From assembly GCF_900100385.1 (NCBI RefSeq), contig NZ_FNFC01000009.1, forward strand, positions 62,001-126,000: 64,000 bases of DNA, in the 5' to 3' direction. This document shows positions 35,346-45,162 of the stretch, one piece after another. The position numbers were made by a program, and so were the translations under genes. Under the pieces are notes generated by a model. It searched no databases. It was given only the letters and a program-made list of their open reading frames with translations, and had not been told where the DNA came from. The stretch's first letter is position 1, and every line of letters begins with the position of its first letter. Source of the DNA: Halovenus aranensis. GTDB lineage: Archaea; Halobacteriota; Halobacteria; Halobacteriales; Haloarculaceae.

Positions 35346-35579
35346 AGACACCTCGTGGTCGAGGGCGGTCGAATCGGTGCTTGCTGGTATGTCCCGGGGC
35401 GGCCGGCCAACTTGACCCGGCCGAGACGCGAATGAATCTGCCGACGGTTCTCAGTGCCCTTCATCTAAATCGTATAAACATTTTGCCTCGTTCACATATA
35501 TAAATGTATCCGGGCGGTTCTGAACAGGAGCGCACTGTGGTCATTATAAGAGAGTCAATACACTACCACGTTTCAGAGA

Positions 35580-38093
35580 ATGAGAGAAACGCTTCTCGGG
35601 CGGGCGACCAGGTTCGTCACGGAGCACAACGTCGTCGTGCTGGTAGTGATGGTACTTCTGACCGGTGGTATCCTCGCCGGTATCCCGCAGTTGGATACGT
35701 CGAGTCAGTCTGGTGGCACCGCTGACCAGTTCGAAGATGTCGACCGCGTCCAGAAATCACAGTACATCGAGGACGCGTACGGCAACGCGACCGACGACGA
35801 GTCGACCAGAACGTTCGATCCGGTATACGTCTGGAACGAGGGCGGTAACGCGCTGTCCAAAGAGTCACTGCTTGCGGGGCTACGCTACCAGCAAGCAGTC
35901 ACGGAAAACGAGACCGTCCAGGCGGCGCTTCACGACGACGGGATTCAGGGCATCGAAAATCTCGTCGGAGCGCGAGCGGCAGACGGTGACGGCTCGCTCG
36001 ACGCCCAGATTGCGGCGCTCGAATCGATGAGTGACAGCGAGGTCGAGGCCGTCCTCGGCCGGGTGCTCGATGAGAACCCGCGTGCGACGCAGTTCCTCCC
36101 CACCGACCACGAGGGGACGACCTCTGCTGACCGACGCACGCTTGCCGTCCTCGACACGACAGTCGACAGTGAAACCCGCGAAGACGCCGAGAGCGTCCTC
36201 TACGAGGCGGCGACTGAACGTTCGGACGCCGGCTTTTTTATGTTGAGTTCTGACGCTTACGACGAGGCGACCTCGCAGTTCTTCGGTGAGATGGTCGAAC
36301 TCGTCTTGCCGGTGGCGCTGGCGCTCATTCTGTTTATTTTGGTGTTCGCGTACCGCGATATAGTCGACGTCGTCGTCGGCATGACCGGGGTCGTCCTGTC
36401 GGTGCTGTGGACGTTCGGTCTGCTCGGCTGGCTCGGCGTCGAGGCTGGCCTCATGAGTATCATTCCCGTCGTGCTGATTGCGGGACTGAGCATCGACTTC
36501 GGTTTCCACGTCTTCAACCGATACCGCGAAGAGCGCGGCCCCGAAGACGAGATTCGGGCACCGATGGCGAGGGGTGTCGCCCTCGTCGCGACGGCACTCG
36601 TACTTGTGGCCGCGACGGCCTCCATCGGCTTTCTGGCAAACCTGTCGAATCCGTTGCCGGTCATCCGTGACCTCGGTGTCACCGTCACGCTGGGCGTCGT
36701 CTCTGCGCTCGGTATCTTCGTCACGGTTGTTCCCGCACTGAAAATCAGCATCGACCGCACGCTCGAACGGGTGGGTCTCGACCGCCGGAAGGCACCCCTC
36801 GGTCACGGCACGTATCTGCGGCCCGTGCTCGAACAGAGTGTCACACTTGCCAGACGGGCAGCCCCCGTCGTGCTGGTGCTCGCGGTGCTCGTCGCCGCGA
36901 GCGGCGGAGTGGTCTGGACACAACTCGACCAAGAGAGCTACCAGCAGGCCGACGGCGACGTCGCAGAGTGGAAACAGCAACTGCCCGGGCCGCTGGGCTG
37001 GGAGGAAACCCCGATATTCGAGCAACAGCGCCACGTCGAAAGCGTCTATCAGCCCGCGAACGCAGACGATGCCATCCAGTCAGAGATACTCGTCGAGGGA
37101 GACGTGACGAGTCCGTCGACACTCGAAGCTATCGACGCTGGCGTCCAGACAATCGGACAGGAGGGACTGCTCATCGACCAGGCCAGAACGAGCGCCAGAG
37201 ACTCCCCGCTGACTGCGATGCAACGGGTCGCGGCCGAGAGTGAGGAGTTCGCGGCCGTCTTCGCCGAGGCTGACACCGACGGCAACGGTGTGCCAGACCA
37301 GAATCTCGCCGAGGTGTACGACGCGCTCTATGCGGCCGACAGCGAAACTGCCGGACAGGTCATCGAGCGGGTCGACGGCGAGTACCGGTCGGTCCTCGTG
37401 ACGCTCTCGCTGGACGCCGACTTCTCCGAATCGAGCGCCATTGCGCCCAAACTCGACGACGGAGCCGCTGTCATGGCCGATGACGGCCAGCGGACGGCAA
37501 CGGCGGCCGGCCCGATTGCGGTCAACGAGGCAGTACTCGACAACGTCATCGACGGCGTCGTCACGACGATGCTCGTCGCGCTGGCAGCAATCGTACTCGC
37601 GCTGGTGGTCGTCTTCCGGCTCATGCACGGCAGTGCGACCCTCGGCGCGGCCGTTGCTTGCCCAATCGTTCTCGTGGTGGGACTCGTCGTCGCCGCGATG
37701 TATCTGCTCGACATCCCGCTGACGCTGTTGACGGCACTGCTGATGAGTCTGGTTGTCGGTCTCGGTATCGACTACAACATCCACATCGGCGACCGCTTCG
37801 CCGACGAACTCCGCGGGGGGGCAGACTCCGTGTCGGCACTCCGGACGGCCGTGACCGGTACCGGCGGCGCGCTGCTTGGCAGTACGCTCACATCGGCGGG
37901 CGCGTTCGCGACGATTGCACTCGTACCCCACCCGCAGGTCCAGAGCTTCGGGAGCATCGTTGTCGTCGCACTCGTGACCGCCTTCGTCGTCAGTTTCCTC
38001 GTGTTACCGAGCGTGCTCTTGCTGTGGAGTCGCTACGCCGGGGTGTCACTGGCCGTCTCGACACCCACAGAAGAACCGACACCGCAGGATTGA
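35580..38093 (+). CDS. RND/MMPL family exporter
   Basis: This 837-residue membrane protein has two repeated units, each made of a hydrophobic helix, a large extracytoplasmic domain and a cluster of five to six helices. The conserved proton-relay and signature helices are visible as GLSIDFGFHVFNRYREERG in the first half and GLGIDYNIHIGDRFADELRG in the second, the G-x-x-x-D-Y/F motif of MMPL and Patched-like proteins. Such carriers export lipids or hydrophobic compounds. A TATA-like CATTATAAG lies about 35 bp before the ATG. It is divergent from the zinc-ribbon winged-helix regulator. Confidence 0.92.
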   Translation: MRETLLGRATRFVTEHNVVVLVVMVLLTGGILAGIPQLDTSSQSGGTADQFEDVDRVQKSQYIEDAYGNATDDESTRTFDPVYVWNEGGNALSKESLLAGLRYQQAVTENETVQAALHDDGIQGIENLVGARAADGDGSLDAQIAALESMSDSEVEAVLGRVLDENPRATQFLPTDHEGTTSADRRTLAVLDTTVDSETREDAESVLYEAATERSDAGFFMLSSDAYDEATSQFFGEMVELVLPVALALILFILVFAYRDIVDVVVGMTGVVLSVLWTFGLLGWLGVEAGLMSIIPVVLIAGLSIDFGFHVFNRYREERGPEDEIRAPMARGVALVATALVLVAATASIGFLANLSNPLPVIRDLGVTVTLGVVSALGIFVTVVPALKISIDRTLERVGLDRRKAPLGHGTYLRPVLEQSVTLARRAAPVVLVLAVLVAASGGVVWTQLDQESYQQADGDVAEWKQQLPGPLGWEETPIFEQQRHVESVYQPANADDAIQSEILVEGDVTSPSTLEAIDAGVQTIGQEGLLIDQARTSARDSPLTAMQRVAAESEEFAAVFAEADTDGNGVPDQNLAEVYDALYAADSETAGQVIERVDGEYRSVLVTLSLDADFSESSAIAPKLDDGAAVMADDGQRTATAAGPIAVNEAVLDNVIDGVVTTMLVALAAIVLALVVVFRLMHGSATLGAAVACPIVLVVGLVVAAMYLLDIPLTLLTALLMSLVVGLGIDYNIHIGDRFADELRGGADSVSALRTAVTGTGGALLGSTLTSAGAFATIALVPHPQVQSFGSIVVVALVTAFVVSFLVLPSVLLLWSRYAGVSLAVSTPTEEPTPQD

Positions 38094-38099
38094 GCCGCG

Positions 38100-39986
38100 T
38101 CAGTCGTGTGGGTGTAGCTGTGTGATTGCCTCGTCGACGGCCTCGGTCTGGCCGAGCACCGTGAGGTGGTCGCCGTACTGTACCCGCAGTTCCGGGTCGG
38201 GAACCGTGTTCTCCTCGTCCCGGGTGACGAGTGCGACGATACAGCCGTCGGGGAGTTCGGTGTTCAGTTCGGCGATTGTCTTGTCGACGAGACCTTCGTC
38301 GGTCACTTCTATCTCCTGGACATCGCCGCTGCGGCCGAGTTCCGCCATCCACCGCGACAGCCCCGGCCGCTCGATGAGGTTGTCGATTGCCCAGGCCGTC
38401 GACCCCGTCTCCGAGACCGTCTCGATGCCGAGGTCCTCGAACGCGGACCGGTTCTCGGGGTCGTTGACGCGGGTTATCACCTTGCGGACGTCGAACTTCG
38501 AGTCCGCGAGTTGTGTCACGAGCAGGTTCGTGTCGTCGTCGCCCGTTGCAGCGACGATTATCTTCGCGTTGTCGGCCCCGGCCTGTCTGAGACACTCGGT
38601 GTCCGTGCCGTCACCGTCTCTGACAGTGAACCCCTCGCTCCGGCGTGTCTCTGCCATGTCGCTGTCGTTTTCGATGATGACGACGTTCTCGCCGCGCTCT
38701 TCTAGTCGTTTGCCCAGTTCGCTCCCGACACGTCCGCCGCCGATGATGAGTACACGCATTGGAATCACCTGTAACCGCTCAGCGATCTGTCGCGCGAATC
38801 CGCCTTCGAAGACGACAGTCACGAAAATCACCAGAAAGACCGTCCCCGCGAGGACGTTCGCACCCTCCGGATTCGACGGCGGGGCCGGGTTCTGAAGCTG
38901 GATTGCAAACAGCGTCGCGACGCTGGCCGGAATGATGCCGCGAGGACCGGCGAAACTCATAAACAGCTTCTCGCCGCGCGTAAACTGTGCGCCGGCAGTC
39001 GAGAGGAAGACGAGGGCCGGCCGCAACACGAGCGCCACGACAGCGACGACAGCAAGCCCCGCGAGACCCAAATCGAGCAGGGTTTCGAACTCGATGAGCG
39101 CCGACAGCGCGATGAAGACAAACGAAAGGACGACAATCGTCACGTCGCCTTTGAACTCCTCGATTTCCTCCTCGTAGGGCAGATTCAGATTGCCAAGCAA
39201 CACGCCAGCCGTCGCAACAGCCGCGACGCCGGATTCGGTCGCAATCGTATCCGCCGAGCTGAACGCTAAGATTGCGCCCGCAAGCGTCATCAGGCGAACG
39301 TTCTGGGGCGTCCATGCGGCCGGGCTGTCGACGTAGACCACTAGGAACCACAGGACGAGCGCGGTCGCGAGGCCAATGAAGACGCCGACGCTCAGCCGCT
39401 GGACGAACTCGACGAGGTAGTCTGTCGGGTTCGCCTCCTGTGAGGCAAGCAGCTTGAAGATGACCGCCGCGAAGATAGCCGCACTCACGTCGTTGACGAT
39501 ACCCTCCGTTTCGAGTGCCGCGGCAACGCGGTCCCGAACCGGGACGACCGCCAGAATCGGCGTGATGACCGTCGGTCCCGTCGCTACCAGCAAGGCCCCG
39601 ACCAGTGCGGAAATCCCCCACTCGACGCCGAGCAGATATCTGACCGCAAGCGTCGTCCCGCCAAACGAGATGATTGCACCGACGGTCACCAGCCGAAGCG
39701 TCGCCGACGGTGCCTCCCTGAGTTTCTCCAGTTTGAGGTGGAAGGCACCCTCGAAGACGATGATAGCGACGCTGATGCCGACGATAGTCGTCAGCGAGTC
39801 GCCAAAGGTATCGAGCGTGACGAGCCCGATTCCCTTCGGCCCGACGGCGACGCCAGCAAGAATCAAAAAGAGCACGCTCGGGACCTGAAACCGGTCGGCA
39901 AGGACCTGCGCCGTCACGCCGAGCGCGAGGATGAGCGCGACGATAATCAGCATCTCTGGTCCCTCTGAGGAGACGAGCGGAGACAT
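38100..39986 (-). CDS. Monovalent cation/proton antiporter (CPA) with TrkA-N and TrkA-C domains
   Basis: This 628-residue protein exchanges Na+ or K+ for H+ at the membrane. The first 400 residues hold about twelve helices of the CPA fold (for example VAAALETEGIVNDVSAAIFA, with the conserved acidic pair, and FMSFAGPRGIIPASVATLFA). Then come a Rossmann TrkA-N domain, RVLIIGGGRVGSELGKRLEE (about 415-545), and a C-terminal TrkA-C domain ending LTVLGQTEAVDEAI. The nucleotide-binding part would gate transport. Longer in-frame starts exist at 40052 and 40106, but a TATA-like TTTATATGG near 40056 makes ATG 39986 the better choice. Confidence 0.92.
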   Translation of the reverse strand: MSPLVSSEGPEMLIIVALILALGVTAQVLADRFQVPSVLFLILAGVAVGPKGIGLVTLDTFGDSLTTIVGISVAIIVFEGAFHLKLEKLREAPSATLRLVTVGAIISFGGTTLAVRYLLGVEWGISALVGALLVATGPTVITPILAVVPVRDRVAAALETEGIVNDVSAAIFAAVIFKLLASQEANPTDYLVEFVQRLSVGVFIGLATALVLWFLVVYVDSPAAWTPQNVRLMTLAGAILAFSSADTIATESGVAAVATAGVLLGNLNLPYEEEIEEFKGDVTIVVLSFVFIALSALIEFETLLDLGLAGLAVVAVVALVLRPALVFLSTAGAQFTRGEKLFMSFAGPRGIIPASVATLFAIQLQNPAPPSNPEGANVLAGTVFLVIFVTVVFEGGFARQIAERLQVIPMRVLIIGGGRVGSELGKRLEERGENVVIIENDSDMAETRRSEGFTVRDGDGTDTECLRQAGADNAKIIVAATGDDDTNLLVTQLADSKFDVRKVITRVNDPENRSAFEDLGIETVSETGSTAWAIDNLIERPGLSRWMAELGRSGDVQEIEVTDEGLVDKTIAELNTELPDGCIVALVTRDEENTVPDPELRVQYGDHLTVLGQTEAVDEAITQLHPHD

Positions 39987-40133
39987 GCTGCCGAGCGCGG
40001 GGGCTGTGGCTATGTCGAATATGTCCACACTGCAACTCCTCACGCGACCCATATAAAGACCGACACTGCGGTCCGACCCTCGGTCGACGGCAGTTCCAGA
40101 AGACACTTGTCAGCAACTCCGTGAGTGTCAGGT

Positions 40134-41501
40134 ATGACATCCGGACGGTACACGCGGCGGCGACTGCTGACTGCGGCGGGCGCGCTCTCGCTGTCGACAG
40201 TCGCCGGCTGTCTCTCGGAGTCTGACGACGAGTCGGCATCGCCGACAGAAACGAGCGCCGACGGGATACCGTACGACACTAGCGTTGACCACGAGATAGA
40301 GCAGTGGGACCAGTACAACACCGACTGGACGGCGCCGGAGACAGCCCCACAGCAGGGTGCCTACGGAATCGAAGTACTCGCCGAGAACCTCGAGATTCCG
40401 TGGGACATCGCGTTTGCCCCCAGCGGCGAGGTGTTTCTCACCGAGCGCACAGGTCGGATTCTGACCGTCGAGCAGGGCGAATACGAAACGGTGACCGAGC
40501 CGGGCGCGGTCATCGACGCCGAGGCTCTCCCGCCGGGGTCCGAAGAAGACAGCTGGTACGTCGAAGGCGGCGAAGGCGGACTGCTCGGTATCGCCGTCCA
40601 CCCGAACTACCCGGACGTGCCGCTTGTATACACGTACTTCACGACCGAGACGGGTGACGGCCGCACGAACCGCGTCGTCGCGTTCGACACGACTGCCGAC
40701 GACCCAGCAGACGGCTCCTGGGTTATCGTCGACGACATTCCCGCCGACGCCTACCACAACGGCGGTCGCATCACGTTCGGTCCGGCGAACTACCTCTGGA
40801 TTGCGGCCGGCGACGGCGACCCGGAGTTGGACAATCCCGATGCAATCGCCGACCCGGGGACGCTGGCGGGAAAGATTCTCCGCGTCGAGCCGGACGGCTC
40901 CGCGCCGGCCGAGAACCCCGATATCGAGGGCGGCGACCCGCGCGTGTACACGTACGGCCACCGGAATCCGCAGGGACTCGCCTGGCTCCCCGACGGCACG
41001 CCGATTATCACCGAGCACGGGCCGAGCGGGGGCGACGAGGTGAACGTACTTCGCCCGGGCGAGAACTACGGCTGGCCGGAGGCACGAAACAGCGACGGGT
41101 TCGATTCCTACGCGGGGACCGACTACCAGCCCCCGGTCGCTAACGCGCCCTCCTGGGCACCGTCGGGCTGTGTCTTTTATACGGGCGAGGCGGTCCCTTC
41201 GCTCCAGGGTCGCCTGCTGGTCGGTGGCCTCATCAGCCAGCAAGTCGTCGCCGTCACCGTCACGCAGGACGGGTCCCGTCTGTCGGCCGACCACGAGAGT
41301 CGCCACGACGCCGACTGGATGGACAGCGAGTATCACGCCGCCAGTACGCCCCTGCTCCCCGACGAACTCGGTCGGGTTCGCCACGTCGAGCAAGGGCCGG
41401 ACGGCGAGCTATACGCGGTGACTTCGAACCGCGACGGCCGCGCGGGCGACGGCTTCCCCACGAGACACGACGACAAGTTGGTCCGGCTGACCTCGAACTG
41501 A
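40134..41501 (+). CDS. PQQ-dependent sugar dehydrogenase-like Tat lipoprotein
   Basis: This 455-residue exported enzyme has a Tat signal (YTRRRLLTAAGALSLS) and lipobox AGCLSES, then an acidic linker. The rest is a six-bladed propeller of the soluble glucose/sorbosone dehydrogenase family: LEIPWDIAFAPSGEVFLTER, GLLGIAVHPNYP, GHRNPQGLAWLPDG and TEHGPSGGDEVNVLRPGENYG. The conserved His and the calcium/PQQ-binding loops are in place. It would oxidise aldose sugars outside the cell and pass electrons to the respiratory chain, provided PQQ is available, which the window does not show. Confidence 0.92.
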   Translation: MTSGRYTRRRLLTAAGALSLSTVAGCLSESDDESASPTETSADGIPYDTSVDHEIEQWDQYNTDWTAPETAPQQGAYGIEVLAENLEIPWDIAFAPSGEVFLTERTGRILTVEQGEYETVTEPGAVIDAEALPPGSEEDSWYVEGGEGGLLGIAVHPNYPDVPLVYTYFTTETGDGRTNRVVAFDTTADDPADGSWVIVDDIPADAYHNGGRITFGPANYLWIAAGDGDPELDNPDAIADPGTLAGKILRVEPDGSAPAENPDIEGGDPRVYTYGHRNPQGLAWLPDGTPIITEHGPSGGDEVNVLRPGENYGWPEARNSDGFDSYAGTDYQPPVANAPSWAPSGCVFYTGEAVPSLQGRLLVGGLISQQVVAVTVTQDGSRLSADHESRHDADWMDSEYHAASTPLLPDELGRVRHVEQGPDGELYAVTSNRDGRAGDGFPTRHDDKLVRLTSN

Positions 41502-41566
41502 CTCGTCGTGGTTCTGCGGTTGTGTCCGGGACTCAGCCACAGCGGGAAGGCTCGAAAGAACGGGTA

Positions 41567-42541
41567 TCAGGACATGAACGCGCCGGCGACGAGCAGCGGG
41601 AAGACGAGCGTCGCCTCCGCTTCTATCTGCGTGTAGTTCGTCTGTTCCTCTTTGATTTTACCCCAGGAAACCGCCTCGTCCGGCGGCGCGCCCGAGAGCG
41701 AGCCGTCGCCTTCCATCCCCGTCGAGATGTAGACGGCGTAATCCGCGCCGCCACGGAACAGGTTCGTCATGATGGCGTGGTGTTTGGGGACGCCGCCGCC
41801 GACGGCAATCAGGCCGGTCGTCTCCGCGAGCATGCCGTCCTCGATGAGCGAATCGTAGTCGTCGAGGATTTCGATGCCGATGTCCATGTCGTGTTCGCGC
41901 CGGTAATAATAGAGGAAGTTGCCGACCTCGGCGTCTGTTAGTGCCGGACAGTACACCGGCACGTCGTTGTCTGCGGCCTGTTTCAGCACCGAGTCTTCGT
42001 CCTCGAGTGTCGCACCCAACTCGCGTGCAAACGCCGTGGGCGTCCGGACCGGCTCCTCGGCGAAGAAATCATCGAAGAAGTCGTACAGGTACTCCTCCAG
42101 CCAGACGTAGCGGTCGGAGGGAACGTAGATGTTCCCGAGCCGGTTGATGCCCTGTTCGCGGAGTTTTGCTTCGTCTGCGTCCCACTCGCCCATCTTGAAC
42201 GGCTTTGCCGTCTTGATAACGTCTTCAGTCAGCGAGCCGGAGGTCGTGATAATCACGTCGACGTGGCCCTCACGGACGAGGGCGGCGACAGTCTCGCGCA
42301 GCCCCGAGGAGATGATGTTCGAGGTGAGCGTGAGATATATCGTCGCGTCGTCTGCTTGCATCTGTTCGGTAATCTCGACTGCGTCGGCGAGGTGTGTCGC
42401 CTGAAAGCCCGTCGTCGCGTAGGTGTCGAGCAGGTCGTGTAGGTCGGTCTCGCCCCGGAAGTCGGGACCCTGAACGTCCGCTGTATCGAGGTCCTCGTCG
42501 GTGCCGGGGACGACGTGGTCGTGTGAGTCGTCGTTGTCCAT
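41567..42541 (-). CDS. dys: Deoxyhypusine synthase
   Basis: This 324-residue enzyme transfers the aminobutyl group of spermidine (or agmatine in haloarchaea) to a lysine of translation factor aIF5A. The catalytic lysine is Lys295 in VSWGKIKEEQTNY, followed by AEATLVFPLLVAGAF. NAD-binding segments TSNIISSGLRETVAALV and TTSGSLTEDVIK are also typical, and AVGGGVPKHHAIMTN matches the family. ATGs at 42541 and 42559 are possible; 42541 follows a TATA-like ATATAC near 42571 at the right distance. Confidence 0.95.
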   Translation of the reverse strand: MDNDDSHDHVVPGTDEDLDTADVQGPDFRGETDLHDLLDTYATTGFQATHLADAVEITEQMQADDATIYLTLTSNIISSGLRETVAALVREGHVDVIITTSGSLTEDVIKTAKPFKMGEWDADEAKLREQGINRLGNIYVPSDRYVWLEEYLYDFFDDFFAEEPVRTPTAFARELGATLEDEDSVLKQAADNDVPVYCPALTDAEVGNFLYYYRREHDMDIGIEILDDYDSLIEDGMLAETTGLIAVGGGVPKHHAIMTNLFRGGADYAVYISTGMEGDGSLSGAPPDEAVSWGKIKEEQTNYTQIEAEATLVFPLLVAGAFMS

Positions 42542-42661
42542 ATGCACTGTTATGAGCATGAACGGTTTGTATATCTCGACTTGGCGGCGTGACGCCACAG
42601 ACCCGCTCTGGGTAACGTACCGCCCACCAACAGTTAGGTAGACGGACAGCGATGATTGCGT

Positions 42662-44083
42662 ATGAGCGACCCATTTGTGGTCATCGGCGGCGACGCTGCC
42701 GGACTGAGCGCAGCCAGCAAGTGCAAACGCGAGGACCCCGACCGCGAGGTCGTCGTCTACGAGCAAAGCGACTGGATTTCCTACGCCCACTGCGGGATGC
42801 CCTACTACATCAAAGGCGAGGTCGACGCCCTCGAAGACCTCCTCTCACTGTCCCCCGAGGCAGTCGAGAGCCGGGGAATCGACCTCCACAGACGCCACGA
42901 AGTGCTGGGTGTCGACCCCGAGAGCGAGACAGTCCGTGTCCGCGGACCAGACCGGGAGTTCGAACAGAGCTACGGCGACCTCCTCGTCGCGACCGGCGCA
43001 CACGCGCTGACCGCGCCAATCGACGGGACCGACCTCGATGATGTGTTCACGATGCATCACATGCACGCCGCGGCGGCCGTCCGGGCGTTTCTGGCACCGC
43101 CCGGTGAGGAAGTGGACGCCTTCGATGCCGGGTACGTCGACGTCGATGTCGAGGCGTACCACAGCCGTGACCCGCCCGAGACCGTCGCTATCGTCGGCGG
43201 CGGCTACGTCGGCGTCGAGATGGCCGAAGCGTTCCGCGCTCGCGGACTGGAGACACACCTTTACCAGCGCTCGGACCGGCCAGTCCCGCCGTTCGGGGCC
43301 GCTGTCGGCGACCAAGTGGCCGAGACACTCGCCGACGCCGGTGTCGACCTCCATCTCGGTACGGCCGTCACCGGGCTGGAAGGCAACGGCCGCATCGAGC
43401 GCGTCGAAGCGGCCGACGGAGCGGTCGACGTAGACCTCGCGCTCGTGGGTATCGGCATCCGTCCGAACACCGAACTCGTCGCCGACACCGCAGTCGCCTG
43501 TGGCGACTCCGGCGCGATTGTGACCGACGAGTACGGCCACACCACCGTCGACGGAATCTACGCGGCCGGCGACTGTGCCGAGATGGACCACGTGGTGACC
43601 GGAGAGCCAGACTGGGTCCCGCTCGGGCTGACGGCCAACCGCGCCGGGCGAGCCATCGGCCAGACCGTCGCCGGTGACCCCGAACCGGTCGGGGAAATTG
43701 CCGGGACGGCAGTCCTGAAAGCGTTCGACCTGGAGTGTGGCCGGACCGGTCTCGTCGACCACGACGCCGCCCGCGAGGCGGGCTTTACTCCTGTCTCGGA
43801 GACGGTGACCGCCGGCTCGCGGTCGGGCTACTATCCGGGCAGCGCCGACACGACGGTGACACTCGTCGCCGACCGCGACAGTGGCCGCCTGCTCGGAGGG
43901 ACAATTGCCGGCGAGGACCGAGCGGCAATCCGCATCGACACGCTCGCTACGGCGCTCGACGGTGGGCTGACCGTCGCCGAACTCGAGCGGCTCGATTTGG
44001 CGTACGCACCCCCCTTCAGTCCCGTGTGGGACCCGGTGTTGGTCGCGGCGAAGGTACTCGGGGGGCAACTGGACGAGGCCTGA
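42662..44083 (+). CDS. CoA-disulfide reductase/NADH oxidase-like flavoprotein
   Basis: This 473-residue flavoprotein belongs to the group of coenzyme A disulfide reductases and NADH oxidases with a single redox cysteine. The FAD-binding start FVVIGGDAAGLSAASK is followed by the active-site cysteine in ISYAHCGMPYYIKGE. The NAD(P) site TVAIVGGGYVGVEMAEAF and the FAD-end motif DGIYAAGDCAEMDHV are present, as is the C-terminal dimerisation domain (about 345-460). CoA thiol homeostasis or oxygen reduction are the known activities of relatives; which one applies is not decided by sequence. It is divergent from dys, with 120 bp between starts. Confidence 0.9.
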   Translation: MSDPFVVIGGDAAGLSAASKCKREDPDREVVVYEQSDWISYAHCGMPYYIKGEVDALEDLLSLSPEAVESRGIDLHRRHEVLGVDPESETVRVRGPDREFEQSYGDLLVATGAHALTAPIDGTDLDDVFTMHHMHAAAAVRAFLAPPGEEVDAFDAGYVDVDVEAYHSRDPPETVAIVGGGYVGVEMAEAFRARGLETHLYQRSDRPVPPFGAAVGDQVAETLADAGVDLHLGTAVTGLEGNGRIERVEAADGAVDVDLALVGIGIRPNTELVADTAVACGDSGAIVTDEYGHTTVDGIYAAGDCAEMDHVVTGEPDWVPLGLTANRAGRAIGQTVAGDPEPVGEIAGTAVLKAFDLECGRTGLVDHDAAREAGFTPVSETVTAGSRSGYYPGSADTTVTLVADRDSGRLLGGTIAGEDRAAIRIDTLATALDGGLTVAELERLDLAYAPPFSPVWDPVLVAAKVLGGQLDEA

Positions 44084-44161
44084 GCGCACTCTGTGAATTG
44101 GTCGGGTACTATTTCGCGTCGGACCACGTCGCTTTTGTGCAGTCGGACACTCCATCGGTAC

Positions 44162-44344
44162 ATGGGGTTTGGCAGCTACGACGAGTCCGAACAAGAGAAT
44201 CAGGAAATGAACACAGAGGACAACGCCGAGGCCGTCAACGTTCACGAGTCCGAACACGACGGTGAGGTGACCTTCGACACCGAGGCCTCGACGGACGACC
44301 TCGTCGACAAACTCGGCGAGATCAAAGGCTCTGGCGACGACTGA
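44162..44344 (+). CDS. Small acidic DUF5786-like protein
   Basis: This 60-residue protein begins MGFGSYDESEQENQEMNTED and ends DDLVDKLGEIKGSGDD. The Gly-Phe-Gly-Ser-Tyr start and the acidic, Asn/Gln-rich body are as I remember for haloarchaeal DUF5786 proteins, whose function is unknown. It follows the flavoprotein gene by about 79 bp on the same strand. Confidence 0.8.
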   Translation: MGFGSYDESEQENQEMNTEDNAEAVNVHESEHDGEVTFDTEASTDDLVDKLGEIKGSGDD

Positions 44345-44487
44345 ACGGCCGATATTTCTCTTCTTTCGACACCCTCATCGCTGCGCGCGCCGTGTTGCGT
44401 TCGTTCCCGCCAATCGTTGACTCACCGCGTTAGAGACAGTTGGGCGTGTGACCGACAGTCGAATCTACAGGCGGAACAGGCCGAGTG

Positions 44488-44508
44488 CCTCGGGGCTTGA
44501 CCCCGAGG
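44488..44508 (-). terminator. Perfect hairpin of the GGGGTCA-loop type
   Basis: On the minus strand, CCTCGGGG-TCAAG-CCCCGAGG lies 5 bp after the stop of the 'GRY..VSPVF' gene at 44513. The sequence is nearly the same as at 17939-17961. On the plus strand, the DUF5786-like gene ends 140 bp before it. Confidence 0.6.
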
Positions 44509-44512
44509 GGGT

Positions 44513-45055
44513 TCACCAGGTCAGTTCCCAGGCGTGACTTTCGCTCGTGTCTGGTTCAGTTTCGTCTAGGGTCGGCCGCGAGTCCTCGGGGCCAAACTCG
44601 GCTGCGACGTGTTCGAACACCCCTCGTGCGAACCCCGGGCCGTACGGGAATCCCTGGAGGATGCCAACTCTCGCGGCCCTGTCTCCGATTTCGGCGGCGG
44701 TGTAGTTTCCCGCTGGGTTCTCCAGACTGCTGTTTCTGTATGCCTCGCGGTGTTGCTCGATTAACCTCCTAAGCGCCTCCGCAATCGTCGAAACGGAGTC
44801 GGGCCACGGAATCTCCCTCGCCGCCGTGGTGCCGCCCTGTTCCATCGTCTTGGAGCCAGTCTCGTCTCTGACCTCGGTAAAGGCCAGGACCACGTCTTCG
44901 GTCCGGTACCACGCTTCCGGGTCGACGCGGGGGAGGTGTTTCTCGAAGATTGCAATCACCTTTCGCTGGAAGACAGGAGAGACCTCACCCGCGCTCTCGA
45001 CGAACGCGACGACATACCGCCCGTCTGTTTCAGACCCTGGGTCGTAGGACTTCAT
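44513..45055 (-). CDS. 'GRY..VSPVF' family protein, copy 2 (tandem duplicate)
   Basis: This 180-residue protein of unknown function has every family mark: GRYVVAFVESAGEVSPVFQR, WYRTEDVVLAFTEV, GSKTMEQGG, IPWPDSVSTIAEALRRL, NPAGNYTAAEIGDRAARVG, FPYGPGFARGVF and the terminal AWELTW. It is the downstream member of a tandem pair with 45163-45705. Their first 40 and last 45 residues are almost identical, and nucleotides around the stop codon, including flanking CACCAGGTCAGTTCCC, match too, so the duplication is recent or kept alike by gene conversion. Unlike copies 1 and 4, no bat-type regulator follows; a hairpin does. Confidence 0.75.
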   Translation of the reverse strand: MKSYDPGSETDGRYVVAFVESAGEVSPVFQRKVIAIFEKHLPRVDPEAWYRTEDVVLAFTEVRDETGSKTMEQGGTTAAREIPWPDSVSTIAEALRRLIEQHREAYRNSSLENPAGNYTAAEIGDRAARVGILQGFPYGPGFARGVFEHVAAEFGPEDSRPTLDETEPDTSESHAWELTW

Positions 45056-45162
45056 TCCACAACAGTTGTCGCTCTGGACGGATATGTTACCGGCAACAAT
45101 TGTTGCTATGCGGTCGTGGACTCACGCAGGTGAGCGAGAGCGAGTACGACCGGCGGGCGGGC

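Noticed and set aside
40128-41393. 421-residue frame antisense to the sugar dehydrogenase
   Set aside because: The plus-strand frame has a full Tat lipoprotein and PQQ dehydrogenase; the antisense frame has no recognisable motif.
42845-44257. 470-residue frame antisense to the CoA-disulfide reductase-like gene
   Set aside because: The plus strand encodes a clear flavoprotein; the antisense frame is a GC-bias artefact.
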